Shown: positions 38,673 through 47,097, numbered from the stretch's first letter. The stretch is 64,000 nucleotides of DNA from Flavobacterium ichthyis (GCF_009915155.1 NZ_JAABLM010000003.1:171523-235522), one strand, 5' to 3'. Notes: a model not told the origin generated them from the letters alone. Numbers and translations are program-made.

Positions 38673-38723
38673 TTTAAAGTTTGAAGTTTTTGGTTTTCGC
38701 AACCTGAAACTTTGAACTTTAAA
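38673..38723. repeat. Long hairpin between icd and thiamine pyrophosphokinase genes
   Basis: Two 17-nt arms (38673-38689 and 38707-38723) pair with two mismatches, and the loop carries a further GGTT/AACC pairing. It starts 23 bp after the icd stop. It lacks a strong T run but may end or stabilise the icd mRNA. The AACCTGAAACTT part also occurs after trmD (35488-35499). Confidence 0.55.
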
Positions 38724-38743
38724 CTTTTAAAACCTAAACTAAA

Positions 38744-39406
38744 ATGTCATCTCACCACATTGTTCGAGACGATCAGGAACCGGCTTTAATTATCGCCAAC
38801 GGTGCTTCGTGTAACAACGAATTATTGGGACAACTGTTAGAATGGTCGCCATTGGTAATTGTTTTGGACTCTGCGATTGATAGGGTTTTGGCATTAAACA
38901 TTAAGGTCGATGTGCTGCTCGGAGATTTCGATCGGGATTTTGATCCGGAAATGTATCGTAAAAAAAATTATCCGTTAGAAATTGTTCATACACCAGACCA
39001 AAATAAAACCGACCTCGAAAAAGCGTTTGATTATTTGATTGAAAAAAATCACAAAGCCGTCAATGTGGTTTGGGCTACCGGAAAAAGAGCCGATCATACC
39101 TTTACCAATATTACCAACATTGTTCGCTACCAAAACCAACTGAAAATTGTAATTTTAGACGATCATTCGAAAATTTTTCAGTTGCCCAAAATATTTCAAA
39201 AATGGTATCCAAAAGATTTCCCTATTTCGCTAATACCTATTGGCCAAGTAAGTGGAATTTCGACAGAAAATTTAACTTACCAACTTCAAGATGAATCACT
39301 TAAAATAGGCTACAGAACCGGAAGCTCTAACAAGGTGTCTTCAGACGGAATCGTGAAAATAGAACACAAGCAAGGCGATTTATTATTGATGGAATGTTTC
39401 GATTGA
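38744..39406 (+). CDS. Thiamine pyrophosphokinase
   Basis: A 220-aa enzyme that converts thiamine to thiamine diphosphate using ATP, the cofactor used by MenD among others. The catalytic domain has PALIIANGASCNNELL, LDSAIDRVL, DVLLGDFDRDFD and DQNKTDLEKAFDYL (metal and diphosphate region), with the binding domain motif GSSNKVSSDGIVKI near the end. Length fits. It is followed 80 bp later by a Nudix hydrolase on the same strand. Confidence 0.9.
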   Translation: MSSHHIVRDDQEPALIIANGASCNNELLGQLLEWSPLVIVLDSAIDRVLALNIKVDVLLGDFDRDFDPEMYRKKNYPLEIVHTPDQNKTDLEKAFDYLIEKNHKAVNVVWATGKRADHTFTNITNIVRYQNQLKIVILDDHSKIFQLPKIFQKWYPKDFPISLIPIGQVSGISTENLTYQLQDESLKIGYRTGSSNKVSSDGIVKIEHKQGDLLLMECFD

Positions 39407-39485
39407 TTTTTTTTTCACTGAAAAATAAAGTGTCCGTTTACTGACAATTGCAGTTAAAATTTTACTTTTAAAAGAAATTTGAAAT

Positions 39486-40070
39486 ATGAAAAATCCACAA
39501 ATCGAAATAAAATCAGAAGAAATTCTATCACAAAAACATTATACTTACAAAAAAGTTACCCTTCAATATACCGACGAACAAAAGTCGGAGACCCAAACCC
39601 GAGAAGTTTTAGACCGTGGAAATGGAGCTACAATTTTGCTTTATAATAAAGAAAATCAGTCGGTTGTACTGGTGAAACAATTTCGTTTGCCAACTTTTTT
39701 AAACAAAAATAAAACGGGAATGTTAATCGAGGCATGTGCAGGAATGTTAGAAGAAGAAAATCCAGAAGACACGATTAAGCGGGAAGTTCAGGAAGAAACT
39801 GGTTATACAATTCATTCAGTTAAAAAAATTTTTCAGGCCTATATGTCGCCTGGAGCTGTGACTGAAATTATTCATTTTTTTGTGGGAGAATATTCTAACG
39901 AGATGAAAACCGGAAAAGGTGGAGGACTTGAATCTGAACATGAAAATATTGAAATTCTAGAAATAAAATTTGAAAAAGCAATGAAAATGATTATTTCCGG
40001 CGAAATTGAAGACGCTAAAACAATTATGCTTTTACAATATGCGAAAATTCAAAATCTTTTAGCAAACTGA
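39486..40070 (+). CDS. nudK: Nudix hydrolase, GDP-mannose pyrophosphatase (NudK)-like
   Basis: A 194-aa Nudix enzyme. The Nudix box reads AGMLEEENPEDTIKREVQEETGY, with REVQEETG intact and Ala in place of the first Gly, as in NudK. The following MSPGAVTEIIHFFVGEY fits the NudK pattern, which hydrolyses GDP-mannose and related nucleotide sugars. ADP-ribose pyrophosphatase activity is the main alternative. It lies between thiamine pyrophosphokinase and uvrB. Confidence 0.86.
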   Translation: MKNPQIEIKSEEILSQKHYTYKKVTLQYTDEQKSETQTREVLDRGNGATILLYNKENQSVVLVKQFRLPTFLNKNKTGMLIEACAGMLEEENPEDTIKREVQEETGYTIHSVKKIFQAYMSPGAVTEIIHFFVGEYSNEMKTGKGGGLESEHENIEILEIKFEKAMKMIISGEIEDAKTIMLLQYAKIQNLLAN

Positions 40071-40130
40071 GAAAATTTGGCGAAAGCCACACAAAAAGTT
40101 AACACAATTCCGTAGTAAAAATAGATTCTC

Positions 40131-40138
40131 TACCTTTG
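40131..40138 (+). promoter_or_regulatory. -7 promoter element of uvrB
   Basis: TACCTTTG, 18 nt before the uvrB ATG; no -33 TTG in range. No SOS-type box was recognised nearby. Confidence 0.45.
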
Positions 40139-40156
40139 TAATCCAACGCAAATCTT

Positions 40157-42148
40157 ATGAAATTTCAAGTTGTTTCCGATTACAAACCTATGGGCGATCA
40201 GCCACAAGCGATAGAAAAACTGAGCAAAGGAATCAAAAGTGGCGAAAAATTCCAAACGCTTTTGGGCGTTACCGGTTCCGGGAAAACTTTTACAATGGCA
40301 AATGTCATTCAGGAAGTACAAAAACCGACACTCGTTTTGGCGCATAACAAAACTTTGGCTGCTCAATTGTATTCAGAATTTAAACAATTTTTTCCCAATA
40401 ATGCTGTGGAATATTTTGTTTCCTATTATGATTATTATCAGCCCGAAGCCTTTATTCCCGTTACCGGAACCTACATCGAAAAAGATCTTTCTATCAACGA
40501 AGAGTTAGAAAGAATGCGACTTTCCACCACTTCTTCCCTACTTTCGGGACGTCGTGACATCATTGTCGTTTCGTCGGTTTCGTGTTTGTACGGAATTGGA
40601 AATCCAGTGGAATTTCAAAAAAATGTGGTTTCACTTGAAAAAAATCAAGTCATTTCCCGAACCAAATTATTACATCGACTTGTGCAAAGTTTATATGCCA
40701 GAACCGAAGCCGATTTTACTCCGGGAACCTTCCGCATTAAAGGTGATACCGTAGAAGTTTTTCCAAGTTATGGAACTGAACCTTTCCGGATTCATTTTTT
40801 TGGTGATGAAATTGAAGAAATTGAAGCTTTTGACGCGATTTCTTCGAAAGTTTTAGAAAAATATACAAGTCTTAATATTTATCCAGCTAATATGTTTGTG
40901 ACTTCGCCCGATGTTTTAAATGGAGCGATTTGGGAAATTCAGCAGGATTTGGTGAAACAAACAGAATATTTTAAAGAAATTGGTAAACATTTGGAATCCA
41001 AAAGATTAGAGGAAAGAACTAATTTTGATTTGGAAATGATTCGCGAGTTAGGATATTGCTCGGGAATTGAAAATTATTCCCGTTATCTCGACGGAAGGCT
41101 TCCGGGAACACGACCTTTCTGTTTATTAGATTATTTTCCAAAGGATTATTTGATGGTGATTGACGAAAGTCACGTGACGATTTCGCAGGTGCATGCGATG
41201 TACGGAGGCGATCGCTCTCGTAAGGAAAATTTAGTGGAATACGGTTTCCGACTTCCCGCGGCAATGGATAATCGACCGTTGAAATTTGAGGAATTTGAAG
41301 CCTTGCAAAATCAAGTGGTTTATGTTTCGGCAACTCCTGCAGATTACGAATTGGAAAAATCCGAAGGCATTTATGTGGAGCAAGTCATTCGCCCTACAGG
41401 TTTGTTGGATCCGATTATTGAAATTCGGCCGAGTGCCAACCAAATTGACGACTTAATCGAAGAAATCCAGCAACGTGTTGAATTAGACGAGCGTGTTTTG
41501 GTGACCACTTTAACCAAAAGAATGGCAGAAGAATTGACGAAATATTTAACAAAAGTTGCCATTAGATGTCGTTACATTCACAGTGAAGTGGATACTTTGG
41601 AACGTGTGGAAATTATGCAGGATTTACGCAAAGGTTTGTTTGACGTGTTGATTGGTGTCAATTTACTTCGTGAAGGTTTGGATTTACCTGAAGTTTCGCT
41701 TGTGGCGATTTTGGATGCTGACAAAGAAGGATTTTTGCGAAGCAACAGAAGTTTGACGCAAACAGTGGGTCGAGCCGCCAGAAACGTAAATGGAAAAGCC
41801 ATTATGTATGCCGATAAAATTACCGACAGCATGCAAAAAACCATCGACGAAACCAATTACCGCCGAGAAAAGCAGATGAATTATAATTTGGCGAATAATT
41901 TGGTACCGCAAGCATTGAATAAAAAAATAGAAAGCACTTTGGCGAAAAATTCTGTTTCAACGGCTTATGTAGAAAGACAAGCCTTAAAAGCCGCCGAACC
42001 GGAAAGCCAATATTTATCGAAACCGGAAATCGAGAAAAAAATTCGCGAAGCCAGAAAAGCGATGGAAAAAGCCGCCAAAGAATTAGATTTTATGCAAGCT
42101 GCCAAGTTTAGAGACGAGATTAAAGCTTGGGAAGAAAAGCTAAAATAA
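40157..42148 (+). CDS. uvrB: Excinuclease ABC subunit B
   Basis: UvrB is the damage-verifying helicase-like subunit of nucleotide excision repair. The 663-aa protein has Walker A GVTGSGKT near residue 36, the beta-hairpin YYDYYQPEAFIP near 93-104, DEAD-like VIDESHVT, the helicase motif VGRAARN, and a C-terminal UVR domain (about 625-660) that contacts UvrC. Length is usual. It appears monocistronic. Confidence 0.97.
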   Translation: MKFQVVSDYKPMGDQPQAIEKLSKGIKSGEKFQTLLGVTGSGKTFTMANVIQEVQKPTLVLAHNKTLAAQLYSEFKQFFPNNAVEYFVSYYDYYQPEAFIPVTGTYIEKDLSINEELERMRLSTTSSLLSGRRDIIVVSSVSCLYGIGNPVEFQKNVVSLEKNQVISRTKLLHRLVQSLYARTEADFTPGTFRIKGDTVEVFPSYGTEPFRIHFFGDEIEEIEAFDAISSKVLEKYTSLNIYPANMFVTSPDVLNGAIWEIQQDLVKQTEYFKEIGKHLESKRLEERTNFDLEMIRELGYCSGIENYSRYLDGRLPGTRPFCLLDYFPKDYLMVIDESHVTISQVHAMYGGDRSRKENLVEYGFRLPAAMDNRPLKFEEFEALQNQVVYVSATPADYELEKSEGIYVEQVIRPTGLLDPIIEIRPSANQIDDLIEEIQQRVELDERVLVTTLTKRMAEELTKYLTKVAIRCRYIHSEVDTLERVEIMQDLRKGLFDVLIGVNLLREGLDLPEVSLVAILDADKEGFLRSNRSLTQTVGRAARNVNGKAIMYADKITDSMQKTIDETNYRREKQMNYNLANNLVPQALNKKIESTLAKNSVSTAYVERQALKAAEPESQYLSKPEIEKKIREARKAMEKAAKELDFMQAAKFRDEIKAWEEKLK

Positions 42149-42157
42149 ATGCGCTGT

Positions 42158-42676
42158 TTATTTTTTTAAATGACTTTCAATCAATTTTACGGTTTCCAAA
42201 GAATCTAATTGTCTTTTTTTGGTAAAAATGATTTTTCCATTTTTTACAAAATGAGTGAATGGCAATTCGTTTACGTTTAAGCTTACGATTCCAACATTTT
42301 CATTGAATTTACTTTTAATCGACTGTTTAAATTGGTAATCAAACAACGTAATTTCTTTCCAATTGAAGTGATGTTGTTTGATGGCTTGTACCGTAGCAGA
42401 CGTATCTTTATCATGAGAAAAAGACAAAAAATGAACCTGCGTTCCATATTTTTCTTGTAACTGATTTAAAAAAGGAATTTCTGCAATACAAGGAGTACAC
42501 CATGAAGCCCAATTGTTGATGACAACCAATTAATCGGTATCAATAAACTGTTTATAAGTCTTACTGTTTTCGTATTTTTCTGTAGAAACATTTACATTCA
42601 ATTTATCTCCAAAAAAAATCAGGAATAAAACAAAAATTGAAAGCAGGATTGCGATGGTAATGAGGAGTTTTTTCAT
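42158..42676 (-). pseudogene. TlpA-like thiol-disulfide oxidoreductase, broken by an in-frame stop
   Basis: Read from the ATG at 42676, the frame gives a signal anchor (MKKLLITIAILLSIFVLFLI) and a short linker to codon 48 (..FIDTD). A TAA follows at 42530-42532, and then in the same frame a thioredoxin domain VVINNWASWCTPCIAEIPF with intact CTPC and a normal C-terminus. The TAA replaces what is probably a Lys codon. The full-length product would be a periplasmic redoxin of 172 residues. A TTG at 42529 could restart translation, but that product would lack the export signal. A sequencing error or suppression are alternatives. Confidence 0.82.
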
Positions 42677-42706
42677 GGGAAAATATTTTAGGATTTTTCA
42701 AATGTA

Positions 42707-42737
42707 TATACCGCTATTAGTAATGTATAGCGGTATA
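42707..42737. repeat. Perfect 11-bp inverted repeat upstream of the tlpA-like pseudogene
   Basis: TATACCGCTAT and ATAGCGGTATA flank a 9-nt spacer, 31 nt before the pseudogene start. No T run follows, so it reads as an operator or leader hairpin rather than a terminator. Confidence 0.55.
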
Positions 42738-42752
42738 ATGAAGTCATTTTGT

Positions 42753-43032
42753 TTAAGTCTGCATATCAACCTCTAGGTATCTTCCTTCTTTATCACTTAA
42801 TATAGGATACTCTCCATCAACAATCTTAACTTCTTCAGAAACAGATGATTTTTTCAAGAATAATTTTTTTTGCACCTGTTTTCTCTCATCTCATAATGCT
42901 CTCATCCTTCAAATCTAATCCATTAATGGACGATTTTTCACATATTACGTAAGATCTTCAAATTGTTTCTCATTACCTTGTACTCCAACAGAAAAACACA
43001 TTAAAAGCACAAAAACTAATAAATTTTTCATA
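42753..43032 (-). pseudogene. Remnant of a small secreted-protein ORF
   Basis: Starting near the ATG at 43030-43032, a signal-peptide-like stretch (LVFVLLMCFSVGVQGNEKQF) is readable after a one-base shift. In that same frame, after four internal stops, an open 44-codon tail follows to the stop at 42753-42755 (KKSSVSEEVKIVDGEYPIL, SDKEGRYLEV). The pattern suggests a decayed short secreted protein upstream of the broken tlpA-like gene. With this base composition, chance cannot be excluded. This and flanking inverted repeats are all that is seen in the 447-bp stretch 42677-43123. Confidence 0.3.
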
Positions 43033-43033
43033 A

Positions 43034-43104
43034 TTGTTAATTTTAAGATTATTTAACAATATTAATCAAAAAAAAAAAAAAAAACGTTTGTTAAGATTAA
43101 CAAA
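43034..43104. repeat. Two TTGTTAA inverted repeats flanking a 16-A run
   Basis: ATTGTTAA (43034-43041) pairs with TTAACAAT (43054-43061), and TTTGTTAA (43087-43094) with TTAACAAA (43097-43104). Between them is a run of 16 A (43069-43084). They lie just upstream of the decayed ORF and 3' of the TerB-like gene, as an operator or a slippage-prone tract would. Confidence 0.4.
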
Positions 43105-43123
43105 TAATTAAAATTTAATATTT

Positions 43124-43525
43124 TTAATTTTTCTGCTCCATAAAAATACTCCATAAGACGTCTGGAGTAACTGTTCCCTGCGGATTATTTTCCATTAAGT
43201 TTAAAAGCCGTTTGGTAGCAAAAGGATCAAGTCCCATATTAATCCCCAATTGTTGAATAGCAATTTGTTCTTGGTTATGCGAGATACCGTCAGCTTTCAT
43301 CAGCAATGCCATGCGGTAAAAGTGTTGCACACGCTCGAACTCGTTTTTAGGTTTTGCGGAAGGCAATTCTTCCCTGAACAAGTTGTTTAATTCAATCTCT
43401 GAAACGTTTAATGCTTGTGCTACAATTTTTAAAAATAAATATTCACGGGGGTGCAATTCTCCATCGATCATAGCAAAAGCAATCATATCTGCAAGCAATT
43501 GTAATTTTTCTGTGTGATGTGGCAT
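43124..43525 (-). CDS. TerB-like helical protein
   Basis: A 133-aa cytosolic all-helical protein of the TerB/DjlA-like N-terminal type. KLQLLADMIAFAMIDGELHPRE, near residue 7, holds the conserved Asp/Glu of the fold, followed by FLKIVAQALNVSEIELNNLF. TerB-like domains bind divalent metal and occur in tellurite resistance and envelope stress systems, but no ter genes are here, so resistance should not be inferred. It is divergent from the esterase gene. Confidence 0.72.
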   Translation of the reverse strand: MPHHTEKLQLLADMIAFAMIDGELHPREYLFLKIVAQALNVSEIELNNLFREELPSAKPKNEFERVQHFYRMALLMKADGISHNQEQIAIQQLGINMGLDPFATKRLLNLMENNPQGTVTPDVLWSIFMEQKN

Positions 43526-43545
43526 AAAATAAGTATTTTTAGCTA

Positions 43546-44355
43546 ATGTATTATTTTAAAATTAATTTAACGAAAAAATTGAAATATCTCCTTTTATTCC
43601 TGATTCTTCCAATATCTTTTTTTGCTCAAAAAGGAACCGTTTCGCAATTTGAACTTGAAGCGCCACAACTTTCCACAACCAAAAAAATCTGGTTGTATCT
43701 GCCCATTGGTTATGAAAATTCCACGAAAAAATATCCTGTGATTTACATGCACGACGCTCAAAATTTATTTGATGCCAAAATTTCTTTTGCAGGTGAATGG
43801 CAAGTGGACGAAACGCTTGATAGTTTGAAAACAAAGGCAATTGTAGTGGGAATCGAACATGGAAACGAAAAAAGAATTGATGAATTAACCCCTTTTCCAA
43901 ATGAAAAATATGGTGGCGGAAAAGCCGATGTGTATTTAGATTTTATCGTCAATAATTTAAAATCTCACATCGATAAAACATACCGAACCAAATCTAATGC
44001 AAAAAACACCGTCATTTTCGGGAGTTCTCTTGGTGGATTAGTTTCGTATTACGCGGTTTTAAAATATCCAGAAGTTTTCGGAAAAGCAGGCGTTTTTTCC
44101 CCATCTTTTTGGTTTTCTGAAGAAATTTATTCGCTTACGCAAAAGTCAGAAAAAATTAAGGCGAAAATTTTCTTTTTGTATGGCGATAAGGAAAGTAAAA
44201 ATTTGGTAAATGAAATGCAACGAATGAAAAAATTACTCGACGAAAACCGTTGTTATTGCTTAAAACTAGACAAATTTGTAGAGATAAAAGGTGGCGAACA
44301 CAACGAAAAATTATGGCGGGAAGGATTTGCAGAAGCGGTACTGTGGTTGATGTAA
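43546..44355 (+). CDS. Secreted alpha/beta-hydrolase esterase
   Basis: A 269-aa putative esterase of the esterase D/IroE-like group with a signal peptide (residues 1-27, ending ISFFAQ). The nucleophile elbow is GSSLGG with Ser161. An acidic residue probably lies in FLYGDKESKN, and the His in GGEHNEKLW. The domain begins VSQFELEAPQLSTTKKIWLYLP, as in carbohydrate or siderophore ester hydrolases. The substrate is unknown. It stands alone on the plus strand. Confidence 0.83.
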   Translation: MYYFKINLTKKLKYLLLFLILPISFFAQKGTVSQFELEAPQLSTTKKIWLYLPIGYENSTKKYPVIYMHDAQNLFDAKISFAGEWQVDETLDSLKTKAIVVGIEHGNEKRIDELTPFPNEKYGGGKADVYLDFIVNNLKSHIDKTYRTKSNAKNTVIFGSSLGGLVSYYAVLKYPEVFGKAGVFSPSFWFSEEIYSLTQKSEKIKAKIFFLYGDKESKNLVNEMQRMKKLLDENRCYCLKLDKFVEIKGGEHNEKLWREGFAEAVLWLM

Positions 44356-44445
44356 TTTTTTCACTCCATGTTCGCCAATCAATTTTATTATTCTAAAAGT
44401 TCTAGATAAAAAATAAAAAAGTTCGCGCTTTTTACTATGTGCACT

Positions 44446-44477
44446 TTGTGATTAAACAGAGATAAAATCTATCTTTG
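44446..44477 (+). promoter_or_regulatory. Promoter of the DUF1456-DUF4269 pair
   Basis: TTG (44446-44448), 21 nt, then TATCTTTG (44470-44477), a full -33/-7 match, 14 nt before the start codon. Confidence 0.55.
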
Positions 44478-44491
44478 TAAAAAATAAAGTC

Positions 44492-44932
44492 ATGTCTAAT
44501 AACGATATATTTAAAAAGTTACGTGTTGCGTTACAATTGCGAGACGATCAAATTGTAGAAATCTTAGAACTGGTAGATTTCCGGATTTCAAAGGCAGAAT
44601 TAGGCGCTTTTTTCCGTTCGGAAGATCATCCTAATTATAAAAATTGTGGCGATCAAGTGTTGCGTAATTTCTTAAACGGATTGGTTATTCATTTGAGAGG
44701 CACTAAAGAAAATCCTACAAATGCGAAAGATGTTTTGGAAAAAAATAAAGCGCAAATAAAAGCACCGGCAAAAGGTGTGAAACCCAAAGACGATGCTAAG
44801 AAGCCGGCCGCAAAAAAACCATTTGCCTCAAAAAGTCCGGCGAAAAATTTCAAACCAAAAAAAGCGGAAGCCAAACCTTCGGTGGTAGAAAAAGTGAAAT
44901 TTAACAACGGCAAAAAGAAAAAATCAGAGTGA
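44492..44932 (+). CDS. DUF1456 (YehS-like) protein with a basic tail
   Basis: A 146-aa protein with two DUF1456 helical repeats in residues 1-85 (MSNNDIFKKLRVALQLRDDQ, LRNFLNGLVIHLRG), each with the xLRxALxLxD pattern of YehS. The tail (about 90-146) is Lys/Ala/Pro-rich and probably binds nucleic acid non-specifically. Function is unknown. Its TGA stop overlaps the GTG start of the DUF4269 gene (GTGA), so the two should be co-translated. Confidence 0.84.
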   Translation: MSNNDIFKKLRVALQLRDDQIVEILELVDFRISKAELGAFFRSEDHPNYKNCGDQVLRNFLNGLVIHLRGTKENPTNAKDVLEKNKAQIKAPAKGVKPKDDAKKPAAKKPFASKSPAKNFKPKKAEAKPSVVEKVKFNNGKKKKSE

Positions 44933-45453
44933 TTGATTTTTTGTCAATAGCATATTTAAAAAACGGAACAACGCTTCAGCAAGAAGCGTTTTTTGTTTTG
45001 GAAAAATACGAAGTAATGCAAAAACTGAGTCGCTTCACCCCTGTTTTGGCTGGAACCATTCCGCTGAATATTGCCACAGCAACCAGCGATTTAGATATTT
45101 TGTGCTGTTGTGATGATGCCGAAATTTTCATGAACCACATCCGAGTACATTTTGCGAAAGCGGAAAAATTTTCTTTAGAAAAAAGAATTGTAAACGGCAT
45201 TTCAACTGTCATTGCTAACTTTTTTTTGGACGGTTTTGAAATAGAAATTTTCGGACAAAATGTTCCCGTTCAACAACAAAACGGCTACCGACACATGATT
45301 GCCGAAGCGAAAATTTTGGCGGAAAAAGGAGAGAATTTTCGGCAGGAAATCCTTCGACTTAAAAAATCCGGATTGAAAACAGAACCCGCTTTTGCTAAAT
45401 TATTAAACTTAAAAGGCGATCCTTACCAAGCTTTGCTCGACTTTTTCCCATAA
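44929..45453 (+). CDS. DUF4269 nucleotidyltransferase-like protein
   Basis: A 174-aa protein that starts with GTG inside the stop of the previous gene. VLAGTIPLNIATATSDLDILCCCDD (about residues 39-63) resembles the GS..DxD active-site strand of nucleotidyltransferases, with SDLDI as the metal-binding pair. LDGFEIEIFGQ could supply the third acidic residue. No substrate is known. It ends before a terminator shared with convergent sucC. Confidence 0.78.
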   Translation: MIDFLSIAYLKNGTTLQQEAFFVLEKYEVMQKLSRFTPVLAGTIPLNIATATSDLDILCCCDDAEIFMNHIRVHFAKAEKFSLEKRIVNGISTVIANFFLDGFEIEIFGQNVPVQQQNGYRHMIAEAKILAEKGENFRQEILRLKKSGLKTEPAFAKLLNLKGDPYQALLDFFP

Positions 45454-45456
45454 AAA

Positions 45457-45480
45457 AATCCCGCTTTTTCAAACGGGATT
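45457..45480. terminator. Bidirectional terminator between the DUF4269 gene and sucC
   Basis: A 7-bp stem AATCCCG/CGGGATT with a 10-nt loop and A/T runs on both sides lies between convergent genes. Confidence 0.65.
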
Positions 45481-45504
45481 CTTTATATAACTAAGATTGT
45501 TCAA

Positions 45505-46698
45505 TTAAGATAAAGCAGCTTTCACTTGGTCTGCAGCTTCTTGGAATTGCACCGCAGATAAAATCGGCATTCCAGAATTGTCAATCATTTCTTTTGCTAA
45601 TTCGGCATTTGTACCTTGCAATCTCACGATAATTGGCACTTTAATGCTGTCGCCCATATTTTTGTAAGCGTCGATAACTCCTTGCGCCACACGGTCACAA
45701 CGAACGATCCCACCAAAAATATTAATCAAAATTGCTTTTACGTTAGGGTCTTTCAAAATAATTCTGAAAGCCAACTCAACGCGTTTTGCATCAGCAGTTC
45801 CACCAACGTCAAGGAAATTTGCAGGTTCAAAACCAGCATATTTAATCAAATCCATCGTTGCCATCGCAAGACCAGCACCGTTAACCATGCAACCTACGGT
45901 TCCGTCAAGATCCACATAGTTAAGTCCGGCAGCTTTCGCTTCAACCTCAATTGGGTTTTCCTCACGAACGTCGCGCATTTCAGCTAATTTCGGATGTCTG
46001 TACAAAGCATTGTCGTCAAGATTTACTTTGGCATCAACCGCAATAATTTTATTGTCAGAAGTTTTTAAAACCGGATTAATTTCAAACATCGAAGCGTCGC
46101 TGCCCACGTAAGCTTTGTAAAGTGCGTCCACAAACTGAACCATTTCTTTAAAAGCAACACCGCTCAAACCTAAGTTAAACGCCACTCTTCTCGCCTGAAA
46201 ACCTTGTAATCCAACAAGCGGATCAATTTCTTCTGTAAAAATCAAATGAGGTGTTTTTTCGGCAACTTCCTCAATATCCATTCCACCTTCAGTAGAATAC
46301 ATGATCATATTTTTTCCTTTTCCTCTGTTCAAAAGCACCGACATGTAAAACTCAGAGGTCTCGCTTTCGCCCGGATAATATACATCTTCGGCAATCAAAA
46401 CCTTGTGTACCTTTTTACCTTCGGCAGAAGTTTGAGGCGTAATCAACTGCATTCCAATAATTTGCTCTGCAATTTCCTCAACTTGTTGTAAATTTTTAGC
46501 CAATTTTACACCACCGCCTTTTCCGCGACCTCCCGCATGAACTTGCGCTTTAATCACGTGCCATCCTGTTCCGGTTTCAGCAGTTAATTGTTTTGCCATA
46601 GCTACTGCTTCCTGCGGATTATTTGCAATATGCCCGCGTTGAACTTTCACGCCATAGCTGGCCAAAATTTCTTTTCCTTGGTATTCGTGTATATCCAT
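45505..46698 (-). CDS. sucC: Succinyl-CoA ligase, beta subunit
   Basis: SucC is the ATP-grasp subunit of succinyl-CoA synthetase in the TCA cycle. It is 397 aa from the ATG at 46698 (MDIHEYQGKEILASYGV); the upstream in-frame codon at 46746 lies in the promoter. Landmarks are VKAQVHAGGRGKGGGVKLA, EINPVLKTSDN, VDAKVNLDDNA and the succinate loop NIFGGIVRCD. The alpha subunit gene sucD is not adjacent, as is common in Flavobacteriaceae. Confidence 0.96.
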   Translation of the reverse strand: MDIHEYQGKEILASYGVKVQRGHIANNPQEAVAMAKQLTAETGTGWHVIKAQVHAGGRGKGGGVKLAKNLQQVEEIAEQIIGMQLITPQTSAEGKKVHKVLIAEDVYYPGESETSEFYMSVLLNRGKGKNMIMYSTEGGMDIEEVAEKTPHLIFTEEIDPLVGLQGFQARRVAFNLGLSGVAFKEMVQFVDALYKAYVGSDASMFEINPVLKTSDNKIIAVDAKVNLDDNALYRHPKLAEMRDVREENPIEVEAKAAGLNYVDLDGTVGCMVNGAGLAMATMDLIKYAGFEPANFLDVGGTADAKRVELAFRIILKDPNVKAILINIFGGIVRCDRVAQGVIDAYKNMGDSIKVPIIVRLQGTNAELAKEMIDNSGMPILSAVQFQEAADQVKAALS

Positions 46699-46745
46699 TT
46701 TTATGAAGTTTTTGTCTGTTTCATCTCCCAAAAATTCGGGTGCCA

Positions 46746-46780
46746 CAAAAATAACAAATACTATTTAACCAGCGAAACAA
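46746..46780 (-). promoter_or_regulatory. Promoter candidate of sucC
   Basis: On the minus strand, TTG (46778-46780), 24 nt, then TATTTTTG (46746-46753), 47 nt before the start. Spacing is one over the usual range. Confidence 0.35.
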
Positions 46781-46810
46781 TATTTTCAAATATTTACATT
46801 CTGTTTTTTA

Positions 46811-46954
46811 GGAGCTATTCCGGCTATTCGCTACAAGCTTTTTCCCAAAAAACTTTTTTCCAAATCCGGCAACGGGAGCTTCCGCAGGTCGCTCCGTTTC
46901 CGGAGGAAAAAATTGTTTTTTGGTGCAAAAGGCTTTTCGCTGCTATCCGGGCTA
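46811..46954 (+). repeat. Dispersed palindromic intergenic element, copy 4
   Basis: It shows GGAGCTATTCCGGCTATTCG, then CTACAAGCTTTT. A private stem CCCAAAAAAC/GTTTTTTGG surrounds a second GC-rich hairpin (TCCGG..CCGGA and GGGAGC..GCTCC). It closes with CTGCTATCCGGGCTA. The left lead seen in copies 2 and 3 is weak here. This copy lies between divergent sucC and lysA, in a 399-bp gap otherwise holding only the sucC promoter and A/T-rich sequence. Confidence 0.7.
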
Positions 46955-47097
46955 TTCTAAAATGTGTTGTAAAATAATCCTTTTAAATAATATTTAAGAA
47001 TTAAAATAACAATATGTTGTTTTTTGTTATTTCAATACATTTTTTTTTTAGAGTCGAATTTTGCAATTTAATTTTGCCAAAAAAAAAGAAAATCAAC

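Noticed and set aside
43124..43525. Tellurite resistance locus
   Set aside because: Only a TerB-like fold is present; no terC, terD or other ter genes are nearby.
46588..46977. 129-codon plus-strand ORF antisense to the sucC start and across the palindromic element
   Set aside because: It overlaps sucC coding sequence and the structured repeat, and its composition shows no recognisable domain.
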